From Ectocarpus siliculosus (lineage: Eukaryota; Sar; Phaeophyceae; Ectocarpales; Ectocarpaceae): DNA of 64,000 bases. The position numbers and the translations under genes are program-made. The stretch spans positions 2,152-66,151 of the forward strand of contig FN648602.1 of NCBI GenBank assembly GCA_000310025.1, in the 5' to 3' direction. Of the stretch, positions 1 through 10,989 are shown in pieces. How positions within the stretch are numbered: position 1 is the first letter of the stretch; each line of letters opens with the position of its first letter. The notes under the pieces were generated by a model. It was not told the DNA's origin. It worked only from the letters and a program-made list of their open reading frames with translations, and did no database searches.

Positions 1-700
1 TTGAGTTCCTCGAGGACGGTACATAGGCTGCGCGTAGAAGTAGAGAGGGGTGTCTCTTCTTGTGCCCCTGCGCGCGGGGACGTTTCTAGTGTTGTGGTCT
101 GCGGGTGTTCGATTGTGTCGGTTGTTTTTGCTTGTCTTGTGATGGAGAGAGTGAGAAGGCGGGTTATGGTGATATCTCGGTGTGCGTTTTGTGGCATATG
201 CTGTGTCTCTTGTAGCGACCATTCTCTTGGTTTTATGGTGTCTACTCTTGTGAGTTACATGTGGTGGCGCTTCGTGTTGTAGCCTGTCATCTGGAGAGGG
301 TGGAGGGTGGCGATGATGACTCATGTGTCGCGTTTTTTTTTTTGCCATGGGGGGAGTTGAGCGCGCATTTCCGCTACGGACTCCATTGTACTTGCGGGTA
401 TGTTTCTATTGCTGCATGAGTTTGTTGCCTTTTTGCCGACATACCTTTCGCGCTGTGCGTCGGTCTACTGTAGAGAGGCACATACTGCATCGAGAAGAGT
501 CGCTGTCGCTTTTTTTGTAATTTACAAGCATGTATGTGTGGATTCGCGGGAAAAGGAAGAACTCTATATCCATCTCTTACTGTCCTCGACCACGACGGCT
601 GTGAGGTGCCGGGGGCGGGGGCGGGTACGACCTTCGCGTTGTCGGCCTTAGCGAACGAACGTGACTGGCTAACTATCTCGTACATTCACCGAGCCTGCCA
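1..700. other. No recognisable gene
   Basis: Mixed GT-rich and GC-rich sequence. Short open frames exist on both strands, but none shows a domain, a codon pattern or a convincing splice structure. Nothing is supported here. Confidence 0.5.
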
Positions 701-713
701 GTCGAAGTGCTCA

Positions 714-1215
714 GAGCACCTTGGCAATCTCACGCTCGCGAACTAGCCTTGCCAAACACATCGTAGGCAATGAGCCTTGCCAATATCCGGGTCGAGCTTG
801 CAATCCCACTTTCGCGAACAAGCTTGCCAATCGCCAATCGCACGCTCGCGAACTAGCCTTGCCAATCTCATGTTCGCGAACAACCTTGGCAAGCACATCG
901 TAGGCAATGAGCCTTGCCAATCACACGTTCCCGAACTAGCGTTGCCAATCTCAAGTTCGAAAACGACCTTGCCAATCGCCAATCGCACGCTGGCTATAAC
1001 TAGCCTTGCCAATCTCAAGTTCGAAAACGACCTTGCCAAGCACATCGTTGGCAATGAGCCTTGCCAATCACACGTTCCCGCACTAGCCTTGCCAATCTCA
1101 AGTTCGAAAACGACCTTGCCAATCGCCAATCGCACGCTGGCTATAACTAGCCTTGCCAATCTCACGTACGCGAACGAGCTTGGCAAGCACATCCTAGGCA
1201 ATGAGTTTGCCAAAC
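714..1215. repeat. Minisatellite built on GCCTTGCCAA units
   Basis: Roughly 30-bp modules carrying ACTAGCCTTGCCAA, AATCTCAAGTTCGAAAACG and CAATCGCACGCT alternate for about 500 bp. A higher-order unit of about 147 bp is visible, starting near 935 and again near 1082. Several modules contain the palindrome TTCGCGAA or its variants. The open frames on both strands here are products of the repeat and are not taken as genes. Confidence 0.85.
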
Positions 1216-1306
1216 CGTTCTTCTGTCAGGGGTTGCCAAGGTTGGTGAAGGGACGGAGGTAGGACAACCCAACGGACTCTTCAGGGGCTCGACCTTGCCG
1301 ATGACC

Positions 1307-1319
1307 CCCCCCCCCCCTT
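1307..1319. repeat. Poly-C run
   Basis: A run of about 13 C residues sits in the spacer between two minisatellites. It is likely to be length-variable. Confidence 0.7.
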
Positions 1320-1358
1320 GCCGAAAAGTCCCCAAGGGGGTTCGACCTCCACCTGGAT

Positions 1359-1728
1359 CCATGGACACTCCATGGAGACTCCATGGTTATCCATGGATAT
1401 CTCCAGGGAGACTCCATGGTTGACCACGGAGTGTCCATGGAGTCTCCGTGGAGTCTCCATGGTCAACCATGGAGTGTCCATGGAGTGTCCATGGAGTCTC
1501 CATGGTTAACCATGGAGAGTCTCCATGGTGACTCCACGAACATACATGGTTAACCACGGAGTGTCCATGGGGATCACCATGGAGACTCCATTTTAACCAT
1601 GGAGACTCCATGGTAATCTCCATGGAGTCTCCATGGAGTCTCCACGGAGTCTCCATGGAGTCTCCATGGTAATCTCCATGGAGAATCCATGGACACTCCA
1701 TGGTTAACCATGGAGACTCCATGGAGAC
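1359..1728. repeat. CCATGG palindromic minisatellite
   Basis: More than 20 copies of CCATGG, or one-base variants such as CCACGG, are spaced about 12-16 bp apart by GAGACT, GAGTGT, TTAACC and TCCA linkers. Because CCATGG, GGAGACTCC-type and GGTTAACC modules are self-complementary or paired with their complements, the array can fold on itself in many registers. All six frames are open in places, which explains the ORFs over it. Confidence 0.9.
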
Positions 1729-1744
1729 AATTACGATCATGTAT

Positions 1745-1948
1745 ATGATTGGATGGGATGGTGTGGGCCGTCTGATTCCACCACCGTGCCTCGTGCGGGG
1801 TGCCCTGTCTATCCCATCTTCCCGTACCATTAATCCAGTCGTCGATGTTATCGAGAGTAGCACAAGCCTCCACTTGTTGCAGAATCGGGTCGTCGTCTTC
1901 CATTAGCTCGTCTAGGATGACAGCCAGGGTTGCTTCGTCGAAGGGCAT
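1745..1948 (-). CDS. Possible 5' exon, unrecognised protein
   Basis: A minus-strand frame beginning at an ATG at 1948 reads an acidic, leucine-rich stretch (DEATLAVILDELMEDDDPIL) followed by a Trp-containing segment, then runs into the CCATGG minisatellite. The composition resembles real protein more than the surrounding repeat translations do. The frame has no natural end before the satellite, and I recognise no domain. It may be a surviving first exon of a transposase-like or host gene truncated by the repeat. Low confidence. Confidence 0.25.
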
Positions 1949-2049
1949 CTTCCAGGAGTAGTGTGCCGAACCATATGCGGTACGTGACACATGGGGGCAG
2001 CGAAGGTGTAAATTGAATGATGAGGACGTCAGAGATCCTACCACTCACA

Positions 2050-2600
2050 AGCCTATCTATGCTGGTGCTTGTTAGGCTCAACACAATGCGATGAGGTAGC
2101 AGCAAGCGTGGTGTTCGGGATCTTCAGCTTCAAGCTACGTCGCCTACTGCTGTTAAACAAACCCAAATACAGGTGGCAGGGGAATGGGCTCAGCAACGCC
2201 ACTCTAGCACCTCTGGAGTCCAACGGTCACCCTCACCCTACAACAGCACAAGACTGCGTTCCTGGCCTAACTTTGCTCTAGACGAGACCGCTTCCAGAAG
2301 GCCACACTGCCCGCTGCAGCGCTGCCGGTACAAACAGGAGGCCCTGGACTGTCAGCTGTCATACCAGACCACGCACACACTCAGCACAGTACCTCTTCCA
2401 TTACAGCACGCTTACCTTCGCCTTGCACACGATTCGAGGGACTCGCTACACAGTCCAAGTCAAGGGCGGTGCAAGCATGCGCGCCACAATCCGTTGTGCG
2501 CGAGTTCCTACTTCTAGGCTGCCGATTCTCGTGTGTGTCCTTGTGTGACGTGGTCGCTGTGTCTCATGGGTTTGTATGGACGAATGACCGAAAAAAAAGG
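2050..2600. other. No recognisable gene
   Basis: Unremarkable sequence between the possible exon and the YR-retrotransposon fossil. I see no domain-bearing frame. Confidence 0.4.
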
Positions 2601-2629
2601 AGAACCGAAACCGAAAAAACAGCGGAATT

Positions 2630-3475
2630 CCACTCTGAATTCCGCTTTAGAGACGGGGAAGTACTGGCAGATGAATTTTCTCGGCTACGTCAGACAACGA
2701 TTGCGCAACCGCGCGTGGAGTAGAGACGATCCCAGTATCATCGTCCTGGAACTGCTCGGCGTAGTACATAGGGGTCTAGTCTCCGACATCTTGGCGCGCA
2801 GACCGTCGGGCAATCAATTGCGCTCCGGGTTTCAATCTTGGTGCACGGTTCGAGAGATAACGCCCAAGCCGCGGGTTTTTCATCGCCGGCGTTTCAGACG
2901 ATTGCAGGATATGGGAGCCGACTGATTTTTCAGCATGGTGTATTGAGTTAGGGAGCAACTCCGACAGTCCGATTTCAGGGAAGCTCGCAGCGGTGCAGCT
3001 TTACCACAGGGTGGAAGCGTCTGTTGAGCTTTACATACATCTCGTCGCCGTTGCTAAAGTGCGCATTGCGGCGTATCTCAAGGAACCATATAGCTCTACG
3101 TACCCTGCGTCGTGTACGCCTGCCAGTATGTATCTTGGTGCGTGTTGCGTGACGCGGAATGCAGGACCCCGAGTTGGGGAGCAGGAGGACGGGTCTTTCA
3201 CATGGCTGTGTCTTGGTCTCAGTTTCGTCTTTATTACTCGATCTGACGAGGTTTTCGCGAACGACGCTGGTGTAGCTCACGCATGTCACTATGTTACACC
3301 GGGAGACGTAGCTCTGTTTTCGGGCTACAAGAAACTCGTTTCCCGAAACTACCGCAAGCCTGATCGGCGAAAGCTCCGTTTTCGACGCCGCAAGGGCGTT
3401 CAGGATGAAAGAGGGAACATTCGCGTGCGGACGCGGGATTCCGTTAGGGGACCGCAGTCGGGTTTAGAGTGAGTG
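2630..3475 (+). mobile_element. YR retrotransposon fossil (RNase H to recombinase part)
   Basis: Plus-strand translations match the protein of the young element at 54.4-63.2 kb in order: an RNase H piece (RDDPSIIVLELLGVV), then the N-terminal part of the tyrosine recombinase (YHRVEA, WLCLGLSFVFITRSDEVFA, VRTRDSVRGPQSG). The catalytic C-terminal half of the recombinase, the reverse transcriptase proper and the terminal repeats are not recognisable nearby. The copy is clearly broken, with several interruptions, and its divergence from the young copy suggests it is old. Family: Ngaro/PAT-like. Parentage is seen directly in the sequence; age is inferred. Confidence 0.75.
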
Positions 3476-5140
3476 GCGCAGCGTCGCTCCTGTCGCGGGC
3501 TTGTTATCGTTTCACACTGCGCGCCACTTTCGTCTTTCCCTGAGAAGGGAGGGGCGGTACGGGTGGTGACGTACAGTGGAGAGCTAAGGGCGCAAAGAGA
3601 CGTCGTCGCCGAGTGAGTCTAGGCAAGACCCCCGACACTATGCATTACAATCGCCACGTATCATAGTCGCTGCGGCTTTGGCTTTGGGCGGGAACATGTC
3701 TGAGCGCGTAGTTCAGATAGAAGGGAAATGGTTTTAGGGTGTATCCACAAGGTACGCTCAGAGCAATGTGGAGGACTCGCGAACGGTGCCGTGAAAAATG
3801 ACGAATGGAAGCAGGTCTGAAGTGAAACAGCCGAGGGAAAGTACGATATGAGGCGAGAGGCTGACTTTACGGGGCAGCAATAGTGCTGACGGCACGCGGG
3901 CCGTAGTCTGGAGTGGACCTCGACTTGGTTGTAGCTGAATGGTCGAGCACCACTTGGGGACTTGGTTACTCAAGACCCCTACGTGCAGCAGCAGTAGCCG
4001 GTCTTCCTCGCTGGATACAGGAGCTTTGCGTGCGGAAAGAGAGAAAGAGACCACTGTTGACGGGAAATCAGGCGCGAGGATTGCGCGTGGCTTTTCAACG
4101 CCTGTTTCTACCTCTCCTCTTGCTCTAACGTTGTTGGTGATATTGAGAAAATTACGAAGTACAGAAGTACATATACCAGCAATGGCCCTTCACTGATCAT
4201 TACCGGTATACACCGAAAATAGAGTAGTTGACGCAGCTACACGACTGACAAACTTACAGTCTACAAGGGTGCCTGCCCTACCGTCTGCCGTACCGGCCGT
4301 GGCGTGACGACCAGTCACCCCTCTATGACTCTCTGTGGCCACCACCCTGTTGCGGGCTGCTCGCATGTTCCATAAGTGGCGATCGGTTGAGATAGCTGCT
4401 GCGTCTACAGAAGGACCTTGCTGTATTTTACTGAACTTTTGTCTATGCTTTCGGAAACGAATTGACGCCGAAACGGAACCCAAAGCCAAAGGATTAAGCA
4501 GTTGCAAAAAAGGCAAGGCCCCCGATGACGTCGTCTCGTGGCGTTAAACGTGCCTCTAGATCCAGGGCCCGTAATTTGCTTGCCGTCATCGTTCTGGCGA
4601 TCACCCTGGAAAAACATTTTAGAGAAGAACAGTGGTTGGTTGTTCAACACACTCGGAAGTATTTGCCGCAACAACCATCATGGCTTCTCTCAGTGACACA
4701 TCCTCGCCCGGAAGCGATTACAATTCGGGCACACAGACATCGACAACGCTGAGGGTGCACACGTCAAACAAAGTGAAGGAGAAGGATGTCAGGGATACAC
4801 TTGCTCACACACCCAATATACACTTGCTCACAGAGTAGACTTTCAGCTGAAATTAATTATGCCCTTTGCCCGTAACCACCTACAACGCCCAACAACTTAC
4901 ACTCACGCTTCAAGCAACAATCTCGTATTGGTTAGGCCTACAATCGGCAGGATCGGCCATGAAATTCGCTGTGGTTCGTCTTCGCACCCGTTCAGGCTTC
5001 TGGCTTCCTCCGGCCAGACAAGAGCGAGGTTTTGGGTCCCGCTAAATTTAAGTATGAATAGCAGAGTCTCTTCTCCACGCAAGCCAGTGGTCTAGAGCAA
5101 CAATACCTTTGAAACACCTTCAATAACGGATATTGTTTTG
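3476..5140. other. No recognisable gene
   Basis: About 1.7 kb between the YR fossil and the sulfotransferase gene. Several frames of 65-110 codons exist on both strands, but none has a recognisable domain. A Ser/Thr-rich frame starting at an ATG at 4680 could be a short exon; I cannot support it. The 3' untranslated region of the sulfotransferase gene probably reaches into the right-hand end. Confidence 0.4.
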
Positions 5141-5147
5141 CGGTTTC

Positions 5148-7126
5148 TCAAAGCAGTACACCAAGTCGCGCTAGAAGTACCCCAGGCAGCCACACTAGAA
5201 GAATGGAGTCCATCTGTTTGCGTATCTCCGGAGAAACCTCGGCCTCCCAGGTCCTGTTTGAAGACGCCTCTAGTCCTCCATCGTGAGTATCGCGCTTGAC
5301 CTCCTGCGGTCCGTCTGTCAGGGTCGTGTTCAAGTCCTTGATCCAGCTTGCGGGCAGCGTGAAGCCCGCGAGCAATGCCCAACGGTGATGCCATGCTAGC
5401 GGATCTCTCATAGCATCTTCATACCAGAACATTTCACTTCGGTCAAACAACTGCCCATCGAACAAGATGTGCCGAATCGTGGTGTACTGGCAGAGTTGCG
5501 GAAGTATGAGCAACACGGCCTCCTCCAAAGACTTGCCCTCCAAAAGCTGACCGACCTCGGTTGTTCGGTATTCTTTGACGTAAAAGTAGGTGCTGACAGC
5601 CACCGCACGAGGGTCCCTTATCACCGCGAACTGGAGAGAATCATCTAGTAGGCAACAACGCAGAAAGGTCGGGATGTTCGAGAGAAACCATGTGGTTAGG
5701 CTTACGTTGGGCGATAAAAGGGGAATATGATGGTAATTGGGTGTGGTCGACCCGTACCTGAATACTCGCACGACGCTTCTTTCATACAGAGCCACACATC
5801 TGCAGCATTTTCCACAGGTCGTCCATTGACGGTCCCGCATCCCTGCCCCACATGGAAGATCCCCCTAGCGTGTTTCCAGGGGCAGGACCCGGGAACAGGA
5901 AATTGGTGCTTGTAACGAGCCGAGGCGGCAACTTCTACCCTGCCGAATCAACCAAGTTGCGGCCGGCCAAGAAGAAAATGTCAAAATGGGGTCGAGGCTC
6001 CAAGTACGAAATTCGTCACCATCGTCGAGCATGGGTCATTCGTAGAGTTAAAGTGTAGGATCCACGGCTGACGTGTGTTTCTTAGGAGATTTCTCATATT
6101 CATCGCGAAACGTGAACTTTCGTACCGGCGAGTCTGAACTAGTACACACCACCGATACCCAGCGATGTTTGTTAACAATACACCGTCTGCTTTGGAACAG
6201 GCATCATATCGGCTAGTGACCCCAAAACTAACCCTAACCCCAAGCCCACACGATACGTGCTACGTTGACCCTGGATGGCTAAATTCTAAGTTCTAGATGG
6301 ACATGCCGGTGGTGCGGGAGATTGAACTACTGTACGCGGCCCAATGCCGACCTGCTCCCAAGCGTGCTCACCTACTAATCCCCTCACATGAGCAAAGCTC
6401 ATCGCTTCGAGCCAAGCCCGGCTCGAACACCATTAGCATGTTGGTATGCCTTCTGTCGAGGTATTCGACGCTGCATGTCTCCACCCCGTACATGTCTTGC
6501 AAATGCTCACACGTCTTCGTCAGGATGCCAGTTGCCCAGGACCACGATATTGAGGTACCGCTCTTGGGCTCGCTTCGACGTTATGGAAACAAAACAGACG
6601 AGGGAGAATAATGCCCGAGCTGATGAATGTTGAACAGGTATTCCATGGTGGAGTGGAGTAGTGTGTCGTTGCGTTGACACCGAGGGCGCGTATGTACCCG
6701 GAGTATGCGAGAGGAGTTCGACAGTCTAAAGGGTGATCGCCGTAAACACAAAAGGCGAGATCTCGGAAAGTAGGAGTTTCTCTTCACACTGACCCATCTA
6801 TGCCACGACCTGCACCCTTTCGTCCTGGTACCAAAACCTTTGGCGATTCGACAGGGTGTACGGAGAGCCAGGGGTGGACACAAAAAACATACACAGTACC
6901 GTACTACCCACCCACGGAGCTCAATTTGGGATGACTGCTTGAGCTTTCCATCGGGTGCCTCTTCCAGTCTCGCAAACAGCCCTTCACACGGTAGGCATTG
7001 ACCTGTCTCTAATGTCTCAGGCGATCTGGTGTGGGCGATATTCTCCGAGTATAATGCAAGCCCGCTGGCAACATAAGCCCCTAGCAGAGCCAATTGCAGG
7101 ATACTGTAGTACAGGTTATCCAGCAT
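5148..7126 (-). CDS. Membrane-anchored sulfotransferase, four exons
   Basis: The product is predicted to transfer sulfate from PAPS to an acceptor, probably a glycan or other luminal substrate in the Golgi. Minus-strand exons are 7126-6912, 6572-6372, 5939-5758 and 5644-5148 (TGA), about 364 residues. All three introns are GT-AG (donors GTGGGT, GTGAGC, GTACGG) and the phases join exactly, with no stop. Residues about 5-26 form one hydrophobic segment, a type II signal anchor, followed by a Cys-containing stem. EPKSGTS at about 73-79 fits the 5'-phosphosulfate loop, and FAVIRDPRAVAVS at about 205-217 fits the 3'-phosphate-binding motif of the PAPS sulfotransferase fold. The C-terminus (SPEIRKQMDSI, LPGVLLARLG) is also family-like. 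The start is chosen because the ATG immediately precedes the anchor. The acceptor cannot be deduced. This is the only clearly intact host-type gene in the window. Confidence 0.87.
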
Positions 7127-7129
7127 GAT

Positions 7130-8880
7130 GGCACCTGACTAGTCAACAGCAGATGCAGGGACAGTATCCGACAAAAAACAGGACCAGAAGGAAAGAGCTC
7201 AAGGTTAAACAAGAAAACGAGTTTCGGTCGCGCAACCGAGAGGAATATGTGGCTACTACGCGCGCGACAACACTCCTCCTCTCGGTCACGATTTGTAAGT
7301 TCGGTAACGATTGGTACGGAACCAGCGAACACGGCAATACGTTGGATGGCAACACCTCACACGGCAGTGCACCGCACACGGCAGTGCACCGTAATTGTGC
7401 CAGGGTCTTGTTCAGTGACGCCCGTACGATACGTCCCACAACAAACCACCTACGTTAAGAGCTACACATCGAAATACAGTCAATCACTTGATCACTGCCC
7501 TCCCTTACTAAGGTAAGTGAGGACTTGACACACCAAACAGTGAACCTGCGAGACGACGAATTATTTTGAGTTAGGCTGTTTCTTTATTTCTTTACAGCGG
7601 GACTCCTAACCCAAAATACATCAAACTCCAGAATCTGCAAAACTCCGGCTTCTATGGTTATTTAGCCGGATTTGTCAATTTGGGCGGAATCCAGCAAGGT
7701 GCCCAGCCCATTTTCAGGTCTCAAACGATTCATCGCTGGGGCACCCAGTCAACAAAATCGGTGAGCGCGACCTGAGGTTTTGACGCATCGCCCTCGTCAA
7801 GGGCTCCGAACAAACCCTACGTTGCAAATGGTCGCTCGGCACGCATGCGTAAATTTCGCTTCAAACCAAGCATGGAGACGCTGAAATGGGCCAAATAGAC
7901 ACCAGACAGCAACGCGAGCTGCGTTTTGTTAGAGACGAGAGGACACCACAATTGATTCCTCGCTCCCGAAGCCACCAATCGAACCCAGACGGGCCGGAAT
8001 GTGCTTTCTGTTCCTTGCTCTCTGCCTAGTAGATTTTCTCAGCAGCTCGTGCCCTCAATCGACGGAGAGATGCATGCGCGTGGCGTCCGTTGCTATTTCA
8101 AACTGTGATTTTCTTCTGTTCTGCTCCACTTACGAATAGACCAAGGTCATTTTCTACGGTGTCTTTTTTAGCGAAAGAAGACCGACAAAAAAAAACAACC
8201 CCTTCTTAGCCTCGCCATCCTGTCATTGTTCGAGGAACGTTTGGACAGGGTGGGGCTGCGAAGATATGCATGTTTTTGTCACAACCACATGCCGCTTACT
8301 TGCAAAGTTGAATCTCTCGACTGTCGACATCTCAGGTTCGAGCGCATGTGTGCATGCATACACGTTGTACGGCACCGCCGTACGAGCGCCTCTGTTCCGT
8401 AACATTCTACGGCATTACGCGTTCGAGCACGTACGTGCCTGTATACATGAAGTGCTTCGAACTACGACATTCCGCATCGCCGTGCAATTGAAGGATGTTG
8501 CAGAACGCCCTACATGCAGCGCACGTTTACATCGTTTTACAACGAGCGCATATATCCACGTATGTGTGCATGCATGTGCATCTGTGTGTACGTTTTCGGG
8601 CAGACGGTTGCTGTCTCGACGGTTGATCTGGTCAACCTGAACACCTGTACCAAAGGTGTCCCGGAATACCTCCATCTCATGTCTGTTCCAACAGCTGTAC
8701 AACCCTAGCATAAAAATATCCCTCGTCAGCCAACCTTTCCACCTCCTCCGTCCCATGATACATGCCGTGGTTTGCACGGGGGCGAGTATTACGGAACACG
8801 AAATAGACCAGTCCATGACTTCTCACCTTCCTTTCCTACTTGCGTCACCCCCGGGGAGCCCGACACCAACGTCCCGAAAA
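7130..8880. other. No recognisable gene
   Basis: Upstream flank of the sulfotransferase gene, so its promoter should lie near 7130-7500, although I see no decisive element. The rest is AT-rich and low-information, with purine runs near 8170-8200. No domain-bearing frame is seen. Confidence 0.4.
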
Positions 8881-8888
8881 CCTTACAG
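8832..8888. repeat. Short interspersed repeat, copy 1
   Basis: A sequence of pattern TTGCGTC(A/G)CCCCCGGG, then ACC(A/C/T)ACGTCCCGAA, then CTTACA recurs at 22850-22907 and 23785-23848. This copy abuts the outer edge of the left inverted-repeat arm, so one of the two may have inserted into the other. Confidence 0.55.
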
Positions 8889-10738
8889 GATGGTCGTCGT
8901 GACGTGATACATTTCTTGTTATTAGTATGGAAACAAATAAAAAAAAGATGGCTCGATTTTTTAATTTCTACAGCAGTATGGACCAGACGCCGACTTTACA
9001 TAGAGGTCGTACGAGTGTCGACTTAGTTGACGCCGACTTTACATAGAAGTCGTACGAGTGTCGACTTAGTTGTGCTGTCACAGCATCTTCCACGCACTTC
9101 TGCCAGTGCTGGTTTGTTGATTGGAGTCTTGTAGGTCGAGATACAGCAGTGGGATTCTCGGGTTGTGGAAGCAAAAGTGAACCAGAGCAAAAGATTTCAT
9201 GCATAGCTCGATTACTGCTGCTGTGTTTTTGCTACAGCAGTATGGACTAGACGCCGCACGACGTCCGCGTGCTACAAGTACCGCAACGACCTAACGGGAC
9301 GTGATACATTTCTTGTTATTAGTATGCAAACAAATAAAAAAAAGATGGCTCGATTTTTGAATTTCTACAGCAGTATGGACCAGACGCCGACTGTACATAG
9401 AAGTCGTACGAGTGTCGACTTAGTTGTGCTGTCACAGCATCTTCCACGCACTTCTGCCAGTGCTGGTTTGTTGATTGGAGTCTGGTAGGTCGAGATACAG
9501 CCGTGAGATTCTCGGGTTGTGGAGGCAAAAGTGAACCAGAGCAAAAAATTGCATGCATAGCTCGATTACTGCTGTGTTTTGCTAAGGCAGTATGGACTAG
9601 ACGCCGAACGACGTCCGCGTACTAAGGCAACCACCTAACTGGATGGGATACTTCCTGTCACGTTGAACCATAGTACAATGCGATGCAAACATCCGTTCGT
9701 GTGTCGCGCAGCTGCCACATGTGTCGACGACACGTACACGTAGAGCTCTCGTCATGTTGTCGTTACCGCGCAGGAGGACCCCTCGGAGATCTTCCACATG
9801 GTGCTACAACGACAGCAGTACTACTGTACATAGATGTCGTAGGAGAGTGGAGTTGTGCTGTCACGGCATCTCCCACGCACTCTCCTACCGGTGCTTGTGT
9901 CGATTGGAGTCTTGTAGGCCGAAATACAAGAGTGGGTTGGACTCCCGGGTTGTGGAAGCAAACCTGCCTGCAACAACAGAGAAGGCGGTGTTCTATTTAC
10001 TATAGAATAATAGAGTATCCCGCTCAACATTATTTTTTTTCGCGGCATGTGGTCGCATATTTCTTTGCCACTGCCGAAAAAGACCGCTGGATCTTTACGC
10101 AGTCCATCTTTTGCATTTCTCATTTTACACTGAACGACGCAGGACAGGTCGACCTTCATCGTTGTTGTTGTCTCCACATTAAAAACCGTTCCGACATCCT
10201 CCTCGATACTTGTGGACTACCTGTTCGAAATTGTGGGAATCCCTTCATTCTGAGAGAGAGAGCCACAGGTCGCCATCCGGCCTTTTCTTTTTTGGTATGC
10301 ACTTTTCGATCCACGACGCAAACAAACGTCGACGTCTCCGTTTTTTTCTTGTTCCCTTCGCACTCCATCCTTGCGGGGGTTTTCACCCCGAGTTCGAACG
10401 TGGGGTGCAATTTCCTCTCTTCGTACCTTCCTCGTCGGCCTTCTCCGTCGTTGTGTACATAATGTATACCTCGATTTTTCGGCTTTTCGATTCCGATAGA
10501 CAAGCCTACGGACTGACATGTTCCTTTCACCCCCGACGGGACCGCGCGCTCGTCGAGTGCCGAAATTTTTCATCACTTCCTGGCCTCTCCCAACACCGTC
10601 CCTTCTTCCCGCCCCTACAAATCCTCTCCCCTTCTTCTTCTTTCCGTCCTCCCGGACACTCACCACCATCCGTCCTGGACGTTGGCCCACAGCCCCATTG
10701 GGGGGCGGGGGGCCAATCCTTAACCCTAGTTTTATATA
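8882..10738 (+). repeat. Left arm of long inverted repeat (about 1.85 kb)
   Basis: This segment recurs in reverse orientation at 44743-46443. The outer edge begins CTTACAGGATGGTCGTC and the inner edge ends near CCTAGTTTTATAT. In a 240-bp stretch next to the inner edge I count about six differences, so the arms are roughly 97% identical there. The arm holds a tandem duplication and diverged internal copies of its own core. Open frames run through it, including a Pro/Ser-rich one at 10210-10755, but the frames show no domain. It may be a dispersed repeat present twice, or the ends of one large element. Confidence 0.85.
8903..9690 (+). repeat. Tandem duplication, period about 394 bp, in left arm
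   Basis: The block starting ACGTGATACATTTCTTGTTA at 8903 is repeated from about 9299, with a few base changes. A more diverged relative of its core (TGTGCTGTCAC...GGCATC) follows near 9850. The right arm has only one copy of the block, so the duplication happened after the arms separated or was lost on the right. Confidence 0.8.
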
Positions 10739-10989
10739 TGTTTCGTTGTATGTAGCTCTGTTCGGGGAACTCGGATGCAAGATCCGATCTGGAGAATACT
10801 GGGTGGGGGGGGGTATGCTATTAGGGGTCCAAGTGCGGGGGGCCCTCGAGAGAGAGCCCGCGGATGTGTTCAGTTGTGTGTTCTGTGTCTGCAAGGGATA
10901 CAGTGCATATTGTGCTGAAAGGAGCACTGTGTGTGATAATCAAGGTTCTAATCATCTGCATCGGTGCCTGGGTTACCTTAGTCCCCAGA

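Noticed and set aside
10210-10927. Long overlapping frames on both strands rich in Pro/Ser or Arg/Lys/Gly, repeated at 44477-45071
   Set aside because: They are conserved only because they lie in the inverted-repeat arms, which are recent copies of each other. No domain, and both strands are open, so they are not taken as genes.
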